Positions 1-9,287 of a stretch of DNA of 64,000 nt are shown here, piece by piece. The translations under genes were made by a program, and so were the position numbers. Origin of the DNA: JADFGZ01 sp965222345 (GTDB lineage: Bacteria; Acidobacteriota; Terriglobia; 2-12-FULL-54-10); assembly GCA_965222345.1 (NCBI GenBank), contig CBDCTS010000007.1:1240001-1304000 (forward strand), read 5' to 3'. Positions within the stretch are counted from its first letter, which is position 1; each line of letters opens with the position of its first letter. The notes beneath the pieces are model-generated. The model saw only the letters and a program-made list of their open reading frames with translations, was not told the DNA's origin and did not search any database.

Positions 1-2322
1 CCCGACGTAGGCCTGATGTTCTCCACCTACTTCGGATATTGGCTGATGGGCGCGGCGCTGATGAGCGTGGGCATGCTGGCCTCCCTGCTTACGGCTAATC
101 TCACAGTTGCGTTCATTCTGGGAGCGGTATTCTGCGCGGTGCCGGTTTTTATCATTCACGCCGGCGTCATCTTGAGCGGAGGGCTTCAGCGGCTGGTTGA
201 GGGACTGTCGTTCACTGAGCAGTTCCGCGATCTCTCCACCGGAGTGATCTCGCTGTCCTCGGTGATCTACTTCGTTTCGCTTGCGCTGGCGATGCTGTAC
301 CTCAACGTAGTCCTGCTGGGGCGGCGTCACTGGCCAAGCCGGAAAGTCGCCGTGACGCTCGGACGGCATCACCTGGTCCGGGGAGTGGCGCTGATTGTGA
401 TTGTCGCCAGCATCACCGTCCTGGCCGGCAGCGTAGGAGGACGCATCGACTCGACCGCCGAACGACTCCATTCGCTCTCGGGGAACACCGAGAATCTCAT
501 CGACGGGCTCGATTCCGAGCGGTCGGTTTTTATTCAGGCTTATTTGAGCCCGGTCGTGCCCCGGCGCTATCTGCAAACGCGCAACAACATCATCAGCGTG
601 CTGCGGGAGCTGGATGCCATGGGTGGAGACCGCATCCACGCCCAAATTCTCGAAACCGAGAAATACAGCGCGGCGGCGCGCGAAGCGCAAGACCTCTACG
701 GCATCCGTCCGATGCCGCTTCCGGTATGGGAGCAATCGGCCGGAAGCGATACGGAAATTTACCTGGGAATCGCCTTTCGCAGCGGGGGCGAGGAGTTCGT
801 GATTCCGTTCTTCGATCCAGGCCTGGCGGCAGAGTACGAATTAATACGTTCCATCCGGGTTGTGGCTCAAGTCGAGCGCAAGAAGGTGGGAATCCTCGAA
901 ACCAAGGTCAAGCTGTTTGGAGGGTTCGACTTCCAGACGCGGGTGCCGACCCCGGACTGGTCCATCGTGGAGGAGTTGCGCAAGCAATACGAAGTGATGA
1001 GGGTGCGTCCCAACGCGGATTACCCGTCCGACCTGGACGTGCTGATCGTCCCCCTGCCGCATACGCTGGAGGCGGTCGAGCTGGGTCGGCTGGTCACCTA
1101 CGCCAGCGAGGGGAATCCCTTGCTGCTGCTGGTCGATCCCTTGCCGGCCTTCGATATACAGCTTTCCCCGCAGCCGATTCCGGCCAGCCCCTTCCCTTTT
1201 AACCAGCCTCCGCCCCCCGAGCCGACCAACATCCAGCCCCTGATGGACGCGATCGGAATCGAGTGGCCCAAGGATCAGGTTGCCTGGGATCAATACAATC
1301 CTCACCCGCAGTTCGGTGCCCTGCCGGAGGAGGTAATCTTTGTCGCGGCGGGCAACGAGGCCGCTGAGAACGCCTTCAACAGCGAGGAACCGGTTTCGGC
1401 GGACCTGCAAGAGGTGGTGTTGCTCTATCCGGGCCGTTTGCAGCCGGCTCAGATGGAACCGGCTGAGGCTGAACCGGCTGAAGAAGAAGCCTCGGAAGAA
1501 GAACCGACAGAAGAAACGACTCCAGGCGAAACGTTTGAGTTTGTCTCTTTGCTCGAAACCGGCGAAGACTCGGGCTTCGTTGCCTGGCAGCAAGTGGTGA
1601 TGCCTTCGCTGTTTGGGATGCAGATCAATCCGAATCCGCCGCATGAGACGGATGCGGAGACCCACGTCCTGGCCGCGCGGGTGACCGGCCCCGCTGCGGA
1701 GCGCCCGGTCCAGGCAATTGTCATCGCCGATCTCGACATGATGAGCGAGCAGTTTTTCGAGCTGCGGCGGCAGGGCGTGGAGAACCTGAGTTTTGACAAT
1801 GTCACCTTTTTGCTGAACGCAGTGGACCAGCTGGCCGGGGACGAGTCGTTCGTCGCTTTGCGAAAACGCCGGCCCCGACACCGCACGCTGGAGGCGGTCG
1901 AAGCGCGCACACGGGTGTACGAACAGCGCCAGCTGGAGGAGACCCAGCAGGCTGAGGCGACCGCCGAGCAACAGTTGACGGAAGCGCAAGCCCGTCTGAA
2001 TAGCGCCGTGGAAGAGCTGCGCCAGCGGGCAGATCTCGACCAGCAGACCAAACAGATCATGGTAGCCAACCTGGAACAGGTCGAGAACCGCCGCCTGGCC
2101 GTCGCCCGCAGCAACATCCAGGATCAGCGACAACAACAGATCGAACGCAGCCGCGCCGATATGGAAACTTCCATCCTCGGCATTCAAAGCACGATCCAGT
2201 TGCTGGCCGTCGTGCTGCCGCCTATTCCGGCCTTTGCGCTTTTTGTGTTTGTTTCCCTCCGCCGGCTACGGAGGGAAAAAGCCAGCGTTTCACCCGACCG
2301 CTTGGTCCAGGAACGGAGATAG
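1..2322 (+). CDS. GldG-family ABC transporter accessory protein fused to a permease segment (5' partial)
   Basis: The reading frame is open to the first base, so the protein begins outside the window; the first visible ATG (16) is internal. The N-terminal 130 residues are hydrophobic, with several membrane segments typical of the last helices of an ABC-2 permease. A large extracytoplasmic part of the GldG/ABC_transp_aux type follows (residues about 150-600, with the family-like stretch DVLIVPLPHTLEAVELG). Then come an acidic E/P/A-rich linker (about 480-510), a Q/E/R-rich coiled coil (about 630-715) and a final membrane helix near 730-755. GldF/GldG-like proteins work with an ABC ATPase, which would lie upstream. 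The next gene is a DUF4340 protein, the usual partner, so the two probably form one envelope ABC system. The transported substrate is unknown. Confidence 0.85.
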   Translation, partial: PDVGLMFSTYFGYWLMGAALMSVGMLASLLTANLTVAFILGAVFCAVPVFIIHAGVILSGGLQRLVEGLSFTEQFRDLSTGVISLSSVIYFVSLALAMLYLNVVLLGRRHWPSRKVAVTLGRHHLVRGVALIVIVASITVLAGSVGGRIDSTAERLHSLSGNTENLIDGLDSERSVFIQAYLSPVVPRRYLQTRNNIISVLRELDAMGGDRIHAQILETEKYSAAAREAQDLYGIRPMPLPVWEQSAGSDTEIYLGIAFRSGGEEFVIPFFDPGLAAEYELIRSIRVVAQVERKKVGILETKVKLFGGFDFQTRVPTPDWSIVEELRKQYEVMRVRPNADYPSDLDVLIVPLPHTLEAVELGRLVTYASEGNPLLLLVDPLPAFDIQLSPQPIPASPFPFNQPPPPEPTNIQPLMDAIGIEWPKDQVAWDQYNPHPQFGALPEEVIFVAAGNEAAENAFNSEEPVSADLQEVVLLYPGRLQPAQMEPAEAEPAEEEASEEEPTEETTPGETFEFVSLLETGEDSGFVAWQQVVMPSLFGMQINPNPPHETDAETHVLAARVTGPAAERPVQAIVIADLDMMSEQFFELRRQGVENLSFDNVTFLLNAVDQLAGDESFVALRKRRPRHRTLEAVEARTRVYEQRQLEETQQAEATAEQQLTEAQARLNSAVEELRQRADLDQQTKQIMVANLEQVENRRLAVARSNIQDQRQQQIERSRADMETSILGIQSTIQLLAVVLPPIPAFALFVFVSLRRLRREKASVSPDRLVQERR

Positions 2323-2425
2323 CCGCCCCGGCTTTTTGCCCGGCACGGCATCGAATGCCCTGCCGAGAGCGCCGTCCGGGGGAAATAATAAGTAAGCAAG
2401 AGCCAAAGGGGAAAGTAGGGTTGAT

Positions 2426-3796
2426 ATGGTGGATAGTAAGGAACTCAAAAAAACAGGGATATTTTGTCTGGCTGCGCTCTTTTTAGCGGTTGCTGCCATG
2501 ACGTTCGATTCGGGAGGGGTCACACCGGAGATTTTCAGTGACCAGGGATATCCCTTTTATCCGAATTTCACCGATCCGCAGGCTCCCAAAGCCATCGAAG
2601 TGGTCGATTACGACGAAACTACGGCGACCACGCGACCGCTCAAGGTGGAGTTCCGGGACAGCAAGTGGAGCATCCCTTCGCACTACAGCTACCCGGCCGA
2701 CGCTGCAGACCGCCTGGCCAATACCGCCGCTGCCCTGATGGAACTGCGGAAAGACGCAATCATCTCGGATCGCGCCGAGGATCACGGCGTGTATGGAGTC
2801 GTCGATCCCCTGGACCCGGCCGCCACGTCGTTTACCGGACGGGGCAAACGAGTCACCCTGCGGAATGAAAACGGCGACGTGCTGGCCGACTTTGTGGTGG
2901 GCAAGCAGGTGGAGGACAAGCCGGGCTACCGCTATCTGCGAGTTCCGAACCAGAGGCGGACCTATGCCGTCCAGACCGAAGCCGATGTCTCGGCCCAATT
3001 CATCGATTGGATCGAAACGGATTTGCTCAAGCTGTCCGTGGGATATATCCGCAGGATCGCCATCAACAGCTACTCGATCGATGAAGCCGTCGGGAGGATC
3101 GAAAACGTGGAACGCCTGACGCTTGTCAAAGAGGAAGATAAATGGGCGCTTACCGGCGGCGGGGAGCCCAACGACGACAAGATGAGAGCGCTCACCGGCG
3201 CACTCGCCGATCTGCGGATCGTCGACGTGCAGCCGAAACCGCCCAACCTGACCCGCGATTTGAAAACCGCGGAGGGCATCCAGTTGTCGATGGACACCGT
3301 GATGTCGCTGCGGCAGAAAGGCTTTTTCGTCGTCCCGAACGGACAGCTTTTTTCCAATGAAGGCGAAGTCATTGTCGATACGGCAAACGGCCTGCGGTAC
3401 ACGCTCCGCTTTGGAGAGATTGCTTCCGGCGGTCCGGCTCCCACGGGCGAAGCCGGTGACGAATCGGCGGAGTCATCCGAGGATAGCGGGGAAACCGAGG
3501 AGCGGCGCTATCTGTTTATCACGGTGGACTACGACGAAACCCGCGCCCGGCAATACTCCGACGGCGAGGGCACCGGAGAGGAGAACGCTGCCGGCGAAGA
3601 ACTGGCGACGGAACTGCAAAACCGCTTCGCCGACTGGTACTACGTCATCACCGGCACCGACTTCAACAACCTGCGGCCACGGCGGCAAGATCTGTTGAGG
3701 AGCACACCGGAAGCTAACCCCGTCGCTTCCAGCCAGAGCGCTTCTCGTGAAAGTGTGTCAAGGTTGGCTGAAAGCCAATCGGCGCTGTGCGCGTAA
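2426..3796 (+). CDS. DUF4340 domain-containing protein
   Basis: 456 residues. An N-terminal membrane anchor (about residues 10-27) is followed by a long soluble region of beta-rich DUF4340 repeats, for example the FVVGKQVEDKPGYRYLRV and TDLLKLSVGYIRRIAI stretches. DUF4340 proteins are commonly encoded directly after GldG-type ABC accessory proteins, as here with a gap of about 100 bases, and probably act in the same envelope complex. An acidic low-complexity insert (GDESAESSEDSGETEE) lies near residue 345. The C-terminus is Ser/Arg-rich and looks poorly conserved. No catalytic motif is visible. The family call is firm; the biochemical role is not. Confidence 0.8.
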   Translation: MVDSKELKKTGIFCLAALFLAVAAMTFDSGGVTPEIFSDQGYPFYPNFTDPQAPKAIEVVDYDETTATTRPLKVEFRDSKWSIPSHYSYPADAADRLANTAAALMELRKDAIISDRAEDHGVYGVVDPLDPAATSFTGRGKRVTLRNENGDVLADFVVGKQVEDKPGYRYLRVPNQRRTYAVQTEADVSAQFIDWIETDLLKLSVGYIRRIAINSYSIDEAVGRIENVERLTLVKEEDKWALTGGGEPNDDKMRALTGALADLRIVDVQPKPPNLTRDLKTAEGIQLSMDTVMSLRQKGFFVVPNGQLFSNEGEVIVDTANGLRYTLRFGEIASGGPAPTGEAGDESAESSEDSGETEERRYLFITVDYDETRARQYSDGEGTGEENAAGEELATELQNRFADWYYVITGTDFNNLRPRRQDLLRSTPEANPVASSQSASRESVSRLAESQSALCA

Positions 3797-4162
3797 GCAA
3801 GCGGACACCACACGTTGGCCGATTGAGTCATTTTCTGAACCGCTCCCACAGCTGCTCTGAGCGAAGCCGAAAAGATCGCAGCTCGGATTTTTTCTTTTTG
3901 CTCTCACCCGCCACTGCTCTTTCTGTCCAGGGCATCACCCTCCAAAGCCCGCAAAACGATTCGCTCCAAATTAAATCGGTGAACTAGTTCCTTACTGATA
4001 CTGGTCGCCCCGTGGAATATTGGAATAAAGGGGCCGAGCGGCAACCGCGTCCGGATGATTCCGCAGCCTGCCGCGCGGCAAAAACGGGTTGCGGGGACCT
4101 CGCCGGTAAAATATACTGAATTCATAACCCTAATCTTGAAAGGGAATGTGAGGATCAACTCG
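3797..4162. other. Intergenic region upstream of the SurA-like gene
   Basis: No convincing gene is visible. Short open frames here lack a ribosome-binding site and family-like sequence. A candidate sigma70 promoter for the following gene lies at 4089-4117. Confidence 0.5.
4089..4117 (+). promoter_or_regulatory. Candidate sigma70 promoter for the SurA-like gene
   Basis: TTGCGG at 4089-4094 and TATACT at 4112-4117 are separated by 17 bases and lie 46 bases before the chosen ATG. The -10 box is good and the -35 box is partial. This is a pattern match only. Confidence 0.4.
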
Positions 4163-5185
4163 ATGCCGCGAAACTTTGTGGGAAAGCTGCTAGCCTGTTT
4201 GCTTCTAGCGGGGGTCTGTTTAACTCCGGCCACCGCCGAGATTATCGAGGAGATCGTCGCGCGGGTGAATGACCGCGTGATTGTCTTGTCGGAATACAAT
4301 GCCAGCCTGCAAGCTCTCCGACAGGAGCTATCCCAGCAGGCCAGTGGGCTGGAACTGGAAGGACTCGTTGATCAGCGTTCCAAGAACGTGCTGCGGGATT
4401 TGATCGACCAGCAGTTGTTGGTGCAGAAGTCGGCCGAGATAGGCCTGAATGCTGACACCGAAGTCATCAAGCGACTGGATGAGATTCGCCAACAGATGGA
4501 GCTGCCAAGCATGGAGGCTCTGGAACAGGCCGTGGCGCAGCAGGGATTGAACTACGAGGATTTCAAACAGAATCTGGGCGAAAGCATTCTGACGCAGTGG
4601 GTGATCAGCCGTGATGTGGGCTCCCGCGTCACGGTTTCTCCGGATGAGCTGGAGGCCTATTACAACGAGAATAAAGAAGCGATGGACCGCCCCGAGGGAG
4701 TCCACATCCGACAGATTTTTCTCTCTACGGAAGAAACGACTGCCGAGGAACTGCCGGCGGTGGAGAAAAAAGCCGAGGAAGTGCTGGCCCTGGCCCGTGA
4801 CGGAGAGGATTTTGCCGAACTGGCCCGGAAGTACTCCGAGGATGCCACGGCGAGCAGCGGAGGCGATGCCGGCTTTTTTGAGCGCGGCTTGATGGCTCCG
4901 GAAATCGAGAAGATCGCCTTCGCGCTGGAAAAAGACCAGGTCAGCGACATCATCCGCACCCGCTACGGGCTGATGATCCTGAAGTTGGTGGAACGTTCCC
5001 AGGGTGGCATCCCGGCTCTGTCCGAAGTGCAGAACATGATTCATGAGAGGCTCTATTTGCAGAAGATTCAGCCTGCCATGCGCCAGTATCTGACTCGTCT
5101 GCGTGGGGAGAGCTTCATCTCGGTCAAAACAGGATATGTGGACTCCGGAGCGCCGACCGAGCAGGCGAGCACCCAAGTGCCGTAG
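4163..5185 (+). CDS. SurA-like periplasmic peptidyl-prolyl isomerase/chaperone
   Basis: 340 residues from the ATG at 4163, chosen because GTGAGG sits 9 bases upstream and the protein then begins with a clean signal peptide (MPRNFVGKLLACLLLAGVC..TATA). An upstream in-frame ATG (4055) would bury that signal. A SurA N-terminal domain follows (VARVNDRVIVLSEYNASL), then one PpiC-type parvulin domain (about residues 165-265, EGVHIRQIFLS ... GGDAGFFERGLM ... VSDIIRTRYGLMIL). The family helps fold outer-membrane proteins in the periplasm and isomerises prolyl bonds. Only one parvulin domain is present, against two in E. coli SurA. Confidence 0.88.
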   Translation: MPRNFVGKLLACLLLAGVCLTPATAEIIEEIVARVNDRVIVLSEYNASLQALRQELSQQASGLELEGLVDQRSKNVLRDLIDQQLLVQKSAEIGLNADTEVIKRLDEIRQQMELPSMEALEQAVAQQGLNYEDFKQNLGESILTQWVISRDVGSRVTVSPDELEAYYNENKEAMDRPEGVHIRQIFLSTEETTAEELPAVEKKAEEVLALARDGEDFAELARKYSEDATASSGGDAGFFERGLMAPEIEKIAFALEKDQVSDIIRTRYGLMILKLVERSQGGIPALSEVQNMIHERLYLQKIQPAMRQYLTRLRGESFISVKTGYVDSGAPTEQASTQVP

Positions 5186-5215
5186 GCTCATACCATCGAC
5201 GCATGCCATAGGTAT

Positions 5216-6268
5216 ATGAAAGAAACCTACATCTGCGACCTCCGGCCCAACCAGGTCATCACATCCAATTTTCTGGTTCAAACCAAGGACCTGCGCCTCA
5301 AAAAGACCGGCGAAAACTATTTGGCGCTCACTCTGTCGGACCGCACCGGCGAGGTGGACACCAAAATGTGGGAGAACGTGGACCTGGTACAGTCCACCTT
5401 TGAGCGGGATGATTTCGTCAAGGTGAAGGGCGCGGTGCAGTTGTTTCGCAACAAGCCGCAGCTCACCGTGCACAAGCTGAGACGGCTGGAGGACAAGGAA
5501 GTTGACCTGACGGATTATTTCCCCCGCAGCGCACGCGACCCGGAAGAGATGTGGGTAGAATTGCTGGAGGTCATCGAAGGGATTGAGAACAGTTCCTTGA
5601 AGGCTTTGCTGTCCAAGATTGTTTCCAATCCAGAGATCGCTCAGCGGCTGAAGCTGGCTCCTGCAGCCAAGACCCTGCATCATGCCTACCTTGGAGGGCT
5701 GCTGGAACACATTCTTTCCTTGTGCCGTCTTACCCGCTTGGTGGTCCAAAATTACAGCGGAATCGATTCTGACCTGGTGCTGGCCGGCGTTATCCTGCAC
5801 GATCTTGGAAAAATCTACGAACTTTCCTATACCCGCTCCTTTGGATACACAACCGAGGGCCAGCTTCTCGGGCACATGATTCTGGAACTGGAAATTCTCC
5901 ACCGAACGCTGGCGGAGTTGCCGGACTTTCCGCGCCCGTTGCAAACTCTGCTGGAACACCTCATCATCAGCCATCACGGCCAGTACCAGTTCGGCTCTCC
6001 CAAGCTCCCCATGTTCCCGGAAGCGGTGCTGTTGCACTATCTGGACGACCTCGATTCCAAGCTCCAGGGCATACAAACCAGAATGGACCGGGACAATTCA
6101 GTGGAGGGTGAATGGACTGGGTACGTGCCTTCGCTCGAGCGGCCTTTGCTGAAGCTCGACGAGTATCGCCGAAGAAATGGCTTGGACGCTGCGGGAGACG
6201 GCTCTGCCCAGCAGGATGAGTCCGGGGAAGGAACCGTTCCGGGAACAGCGACAAATCAGAAGGAATAA
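5216..6268 (+). CDS. OB-fold/HD-domain 3'-5' exoribonuclease, YhaM family
   Basis: 350 residues. An N-terminal OB-fold nucleic-acid-binding domain (about residues 8-95: VQTKDLRLKKTGENYLALTL ... VKGAVQLFRNKPQLTV) is joined to an HD phosphohydrolase domain. Visible candidate metal ligands are H155/H156, H165, H195-D196 (GVILHDLGKI), H220 and H253/H254 (ISHHGQ). This OB-HD order is that of YhaM/CBF1, a metal-dependent 3'-5' exoribonuclease of RNA turnover. Only 30 bases separate it from the SurA-like gene, so the two may be cotranscribed. The last 40 residues are a variable, Gly/Glu-rich tail. Confidence 0.85.
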   Translation: MKETYICDLRPNQVITSNFLVQTKDLRLKKTGENYLALTLSDRTGEVDTKMWENVDLVQSTFERDDFVKVKGAVQLFRNKPQLTVHKLRRLEDKEVDLTDYFPRSARDPEEMWVELLEVIEGIENSSLKALLSKIVSNPEIAQRLKLAPAAKTLHHAYLGGLLEHILSLCRLTRLVVQNYSGIDSDLVLAGVILHDLGKIYELSYTRSFGYTTEGQLLGHMILELEILHRTLAELPDFPRPLQTLLEHLIISHHGQYQFGSPKLPMFPEAVLLHYLDDLDSKLQGIQTRMDRDNSVEGEWTGYVPSLERPLLKLDEYRRRNGLDAAGDGSAQQDESGEGTVPGTATNQKE

Positions 6269-6572
6269 CTAAGATTTTCAGGATGGGCGTGAATCACGCG
6301 TATCGCAGGAAAGCGCCCTGGAAGCTACGGTAAAGTGATGTCTGCCACGATCACCAGCTCCAGTATTGAGTAACTGCGCTGTTTGCCCATTGCCCCCCCC
6401 GCTCACTGGAGCGGCCCTGCCTCGATTCGCTGACAATTTAAAATGAACTCCAGTCCGAGGGAATAACTCGCAGGTCACGTTTTCTGATAGAACTCTTACT
6501 CTATGGGAATTTTCCTCTCTGCCGCGTGCAGCCTCATCCGGACGGGCGGAGAGGTATATAATTATCGTGGGA
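6269..6572. other. Intergenic region before tRNA-Leu
   Basis: No protein gene is supported. A TATAAT hexamer at 6557-6562 lies 10 bases before the tRNA and is a plausible -10 box, but no good -35 box is seen. Confidence 0.4.
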
Positions 6573-6659
6573 GCGAGAGTGGCGGAATTGGCAGACGCGC
6601 CAGACTTAGGATCTGGTGCCCGAAAGGGCGTGGGGGTTCGAGTCCCCCCTTTCGCACCA
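6573..6659 (+). tRNA. tRNA-Leu (anticodon UAG), CCA encoded
   Basis: Folds as a class II tRNA. The acceptor stem GCGAGAG (6573-6579) pairs with CTTTCGC (6649-6655) with one G-U pair, followed by A and an encoded CCA (6657-6659). The anticodon stem-loop is CCAGA-CTTAGGA-TCTGG, placing TAG at the anticodon. The long variable arm GCCCGAAAGGGC and the T loop GGGGG-TTCGAGT-CCCCC are clear. It decodes CUA (and CUG by wobble) leucine codons. Confidence 0.97.
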
Positions 6660-6774
6660 AACACTTAACACCAAAATCATTTTCGACCCTGATCCAGCCA
6701 CCAGCATTCTTGACACTCGTCACTTATCACTGACCACTGCTTTTCTGACCGCTCTTTGAGAGTCGCGGCTCGGA

Positions 6775-7557
6775 TTATTTCCCGGAGAACTTCGGAGGCC
6801 GTTTCTCGCGGAATGCCCGGAAGCCCTCCTGGACGTCCTCGGTGTTCAACAGGATGCTCTGGCCCAGCCGCTCCAGCGCCCGCCCGGTAGAGGCATCGAC
6901 GCTGAGGGCCGTATTGATCATTTGCTTGGCCATGCCCACGGCCAGTGGGCCGCGCCGGCCGATCTTTTCCGCATACTCTGTTATCTTGGCGGGCAACTGA
7001 TCGGCGGGAACCACGGCGTGGACCAGTCCGATCTGCTTGGCCTCGGCGGCGGAAATTAGCTCTCCGGTCAGGATCAACTCTTTGGCCACCCCGACCCCCA
7101 CCAGCCGGGCCAGGCGCGAGCAGCCGCCTGAGCCCGGAATGATGCCTGCGTTGACCTCTGGAAAGCCGAAGCGCGCCTCCTCCACCGCCACGCGCAGGTC
7201 GCAGGAGATGGCAAACTCCAGTCCGCCGCCTACGCACACGCCGTTGATGGCGGCCAGAACCGGTTTCTCCAGCTCTTCCAGGGCGTCAAAGACATCGTGA
7301 GCGTACCTGGCCTGGATGCGAAACCGGTGCGTCCGCGTATCCGGCGTGAACCAATTCAGGTCCGCGCCCACGGAGAACGCTCTTCCCTCCCCGGTGAAAA
7401 CGGCCATTCGGGTATCGTCTTGCTTGCCGATGGCGTCCAGTGCCGTCTTCACCTCCTCTAGCATCAGGCCGTCCCAGGCGTTCAACTTTTTCGGCACGCG
7501 GAACCTGACGGTGGCAACTCCGCCGGCGGTCTCCAGACTGATCCTTTGAAAGTCCAT
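6775..7557 (-). CDS. Enoyl-CoA hydratase/isomerase (crotonase) family protein
   Basis: 260 residues, the usual crotonase length. Family features include the oxyanion-hole stretch AFSVGADLNWF, the second CoA-binding glycine run GVCVGGGLEFAISCDLRVA, and the catalytic-region motif ARFGFPEVNAGIIPGSGG with a glutamate at the expected place. Crotonases hydrate or isomerise enoyl-CoA thioesters, often in fatty-acid or aromatic beta-oxidation; the exact substrate cannot be told. It stands alone, facing away from ytxH, and an IS1202-like element has inserted between the two genes. Confidence 0.9.
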   Translation of the reverse strand: MDFQRISLETAGGVATVRFRVPKKLNAWDGLMLEEVKTALDAIGKQDDTRMAVFTGEGRAFSVGADLNWFTPDTRTHRFRIQARYAHDVFDALEELEKPVLAAINGVCVGGGLEFAISCDLRVAVEEARFGFPEVNAGIIPGSGGCSRLARLVGVGVAKELILTGELISAAEAKQIGLVHAVVPADQLPAKITEYAEKIGRRGPLAVGMAKQMINTALSVDASTGRALERLGQSILLNTEDVQEGFRAFREKRPPKFSGK

Positions 7558-7781
7558 AATTTTGCATTGTCCCCTATCGGTTTTGGGAAGCTCCTCATAC
7601 TATTCGGCTGCGCAGAGGCTGTCAAATCGGACTCCTTCCCGGAATGCCTGGGGCGTTGTTGTTCAGCAGTTCTATTCCACTCCCGGATTCGCTTCCCTGT
7701 TGAGACCTGTCTCGGATGGACAGTTTCCCACCGCTTCCGAGCGGCCCTGTCGGCAAATCGGAAACTGACCTGTGCCGAATT

Positions 7782-7797
7782 AGCCACCTTCACAGAG
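7782..7797. repeat. Target site duplication, left copy
   Basis: AGCCACCTTCACAGAG is repeated exactly at 9213-9228, immediately outside the two ends of the insertion sequence. A 16-bp duplication fits the longer target duplications known for IS1202-like elements. Confidence 0.85.
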
Positions 7798-9212
7798 TGT
7801 TGTTAGCAAGTTAAAATGTCCGGTATATGTAGCAAGTGAAATGTCCGCTTTCATGATTCTACCGAAAGTGATTTGGCGCTGACCGAAGGAGCCCGTAGGG
7901 CGACGGAGGTGAGCGCCAAATGGTGTTGTCGGGAAGCCACAGGGCTCCGCCGCCGACCGCCGCACCGGATCGCCACCCCCTCGGAGGAGTAGCGGCCCAC
8001 CGTGTGCGGCCCATAGCCAATGCTTAACGTCCCATCCAGGTGTTCATAGACGGTCACCCGGCAGCCCGCCAGAGTCCCGCGCCAAGGAGTTTTCTCGATC
8101 TGGAGGAGGCGGTTCTCCAGACTGACCGTATTGTCCCGATTCACTATCCGCTGGTGCTGGATCGAGAAGATTCGCTCTAACTCCCGCCTGGCTGACGGCA
8201 AAAAGGCGCTGCCTGGTTGGGTGGCCGGCACGGCAAAGCGCCGGTTGAACTCCCCGATATAGCCCTCCCGCAGGAACCGATTCGCTGCCTCTAGCGTGAT
8301 GATTCCCCGCAGGCGCAGTTCCTGCGGCAGCCGCCCTTGCCAGGTCCCGAAGTTCCGCTCGCTGCGTCCCCGCGCCTGCGGCGAATAGGCCGGAATCATC
8401 TGAATGCCCAGCTCCCGCAGGGCGCGGCCCACCTGGGTCAGCCGTTGCCGATCCACCGGCTCGCCCGCCTTCCGGGTCAGGAAGAAATGACTGGCCCGGT
8501 CGCTATAAAGGGCGCAAAAGATCCCCTGCTGCTCGACCACCTCCCGCAGGGCAGCCAGCACCGTCCGCGTCGATTCCTGCTCTACCAGTTGCGCATAGTA
8601 AATCTCGCTGCTGGCATCATCCAGGACCACCAGCAGGTCATACCAGCGATCATCGACAAACCACCGATGCTGGCTCCCATCCAGATGCAGCAGCATTCCC
8701 GGCAACGGCCGCCGGGGCCGCCTCTGGCGGTGCAGGCCCCGCTTCCGCCTCCTGTTCACTAGCCCCGCCCCTTGCAATGCCAGCTTCACCCAGGTGTAGC
8801 TCAGCCGGAGGCCGTGCTCTTCCCGCAGCTTTTCGTGAAAGTGCCGCACGTTGAAGTCAAAGTACTTCTCCTGATACAGCCCCAACACCTTCTCCACCGT
8901 CCCCAGGGGTACCCGCCGCGGACTCGGCTTTCCCCGCCGCCGGTCAAACAGCCCGTCGTAGCCGTACTGCTCGTACCGGCTGCGCCACCGCCTCATCTGC
9001 CGGTCGCTGATCCCGATGATCTCGGCTGCCTGCCACCAGTTGATCCGCTTCCCTATCGCTCGCAAAATTACTTCTTGTATCTTCATCGCCCGCTCCATCG
9101 CAGCTTCCGAGTAGAACTTCATGCCACCTCCTGGCAAAAAGCCCTACCCTACGCCGCTCAAAGCGGACATTTCACATGTTAATTAGACCGGACATATCAT
9201 GTGCTAACGACA
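7798..9212 (-). mobile_element. Complete IS1202-like (ISNCY) insertion sequence, 1,415 bp
   Basis: The ends are imperfect inverted repeats. The left end reads TGTTGTTAGCA...ATGTCCGG, and the right end in reverse complement reads TGTCGTTAGCAC...ATGTCCGG. Both ends carry a second subterminal copy ending GTGAAATGTCCGC, so each end holds two ATGTCCG boxes, probably transposase-binding sites. One transposase gene fills the element. It is flanked by the 16-bp direct repeat and landed in the divergent intergenic region between the crotonase gene and ytxH. The near-perfect duplication and intact transposase suggest a recent, possibly active insertion. The family assignment rests on the transposase and the duplication length. 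Confidence 0.88.
7851..9122 (-). CDS. ISNCY/IS1202-like DDE transposase
   Basis: 423 residues from the ATG at 9122, which follows AGGAGG by four bases; an in-frame TTG 15 bases upstream would put the Shine-Dalgarno inside the gene. An N-terminal helix-turn-helix (WWQAAEIIGISDRQMRRWRS) and a basic linker precede an RNase-H-like core. The acidic triad is visible as D in HLDGSQHRWF, D in LYSDRASHFFL and E in RGRSERNFGTWQ (about 148, 208 and 255 in this numbering). It cuts and joins the ends of the surrounding element. The last 30 or so residues are serine/arginine-rich and lie close to the left end. No frameshift is seen. Confidence 0.88.
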   Translation of the reverse strand: MKFYSEAAMERAMKIQEVILRAIGKRINWWQAAEIIGISDRQMRRWRSRYEQYGYDGLFDRRRGKPSPRRVPLGTVEKVLGLYQEKYFDFNVRHFHEKLREEHGLRLSYTWVKLALQGAGLVNRRRKRGLHRQRRPRRPLPGMLLHLDGSQHRWFVDDRWYDLLVVLDDASSEIYYAQLVEQESTRTVLAALREVVEQQGIFCALYSDRASHFFLTRKAGEPVDRQRLTQVGRALRELGIQMIPAYSPQARGRSERNFGTWQGRLPQELRLRGIITLEAANRFLREGYIGEFNRRFAVPATQPGSAFLPSARRELERIFSIQHQRIVNRDNTVSLENRLLQIEKTPWRGTLAGCRVTVYEHLDGTLSIGYGPHTVGRYSSEGVAIRCGGRRRSPVASRQHHLALTSVALRAPSVSAKSLSVES

Positions 9213-9228
9213 AGCCACCTTCACAGAG
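9213..9228. repeat. Target site duplication, right copy
   Basis: Identical to 7782-7797, directly after the right end of the insertion sequence. Confidence 0.85.
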
Positions 9229-9287
9229 TTGAATTTTGGGGACCCCAGTGCTAACATCACAATGAAGAAAGGGTTGAGGAGGTTCCG

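Noticed and set aside
841..2187. A 448-codon minus-strand frame
   Set aside because: Antisense to the GldG-type gene, with no domain and no ribosome-binding site.
4328..6076. A 582-codon minus-strand frame
   Set aside because: Antisense to the SurA-like and YhaM-like genes, both well supported; its translation is rich in His/Gln/Leu as is typical of shadow frames.
6278..6664. A 128-codon minus-strand frame starting over the tRNA
   Set aside because: Its first 30 residues are simply the reverse translation of the tRNA-Leu gene, a frequent false annotation.
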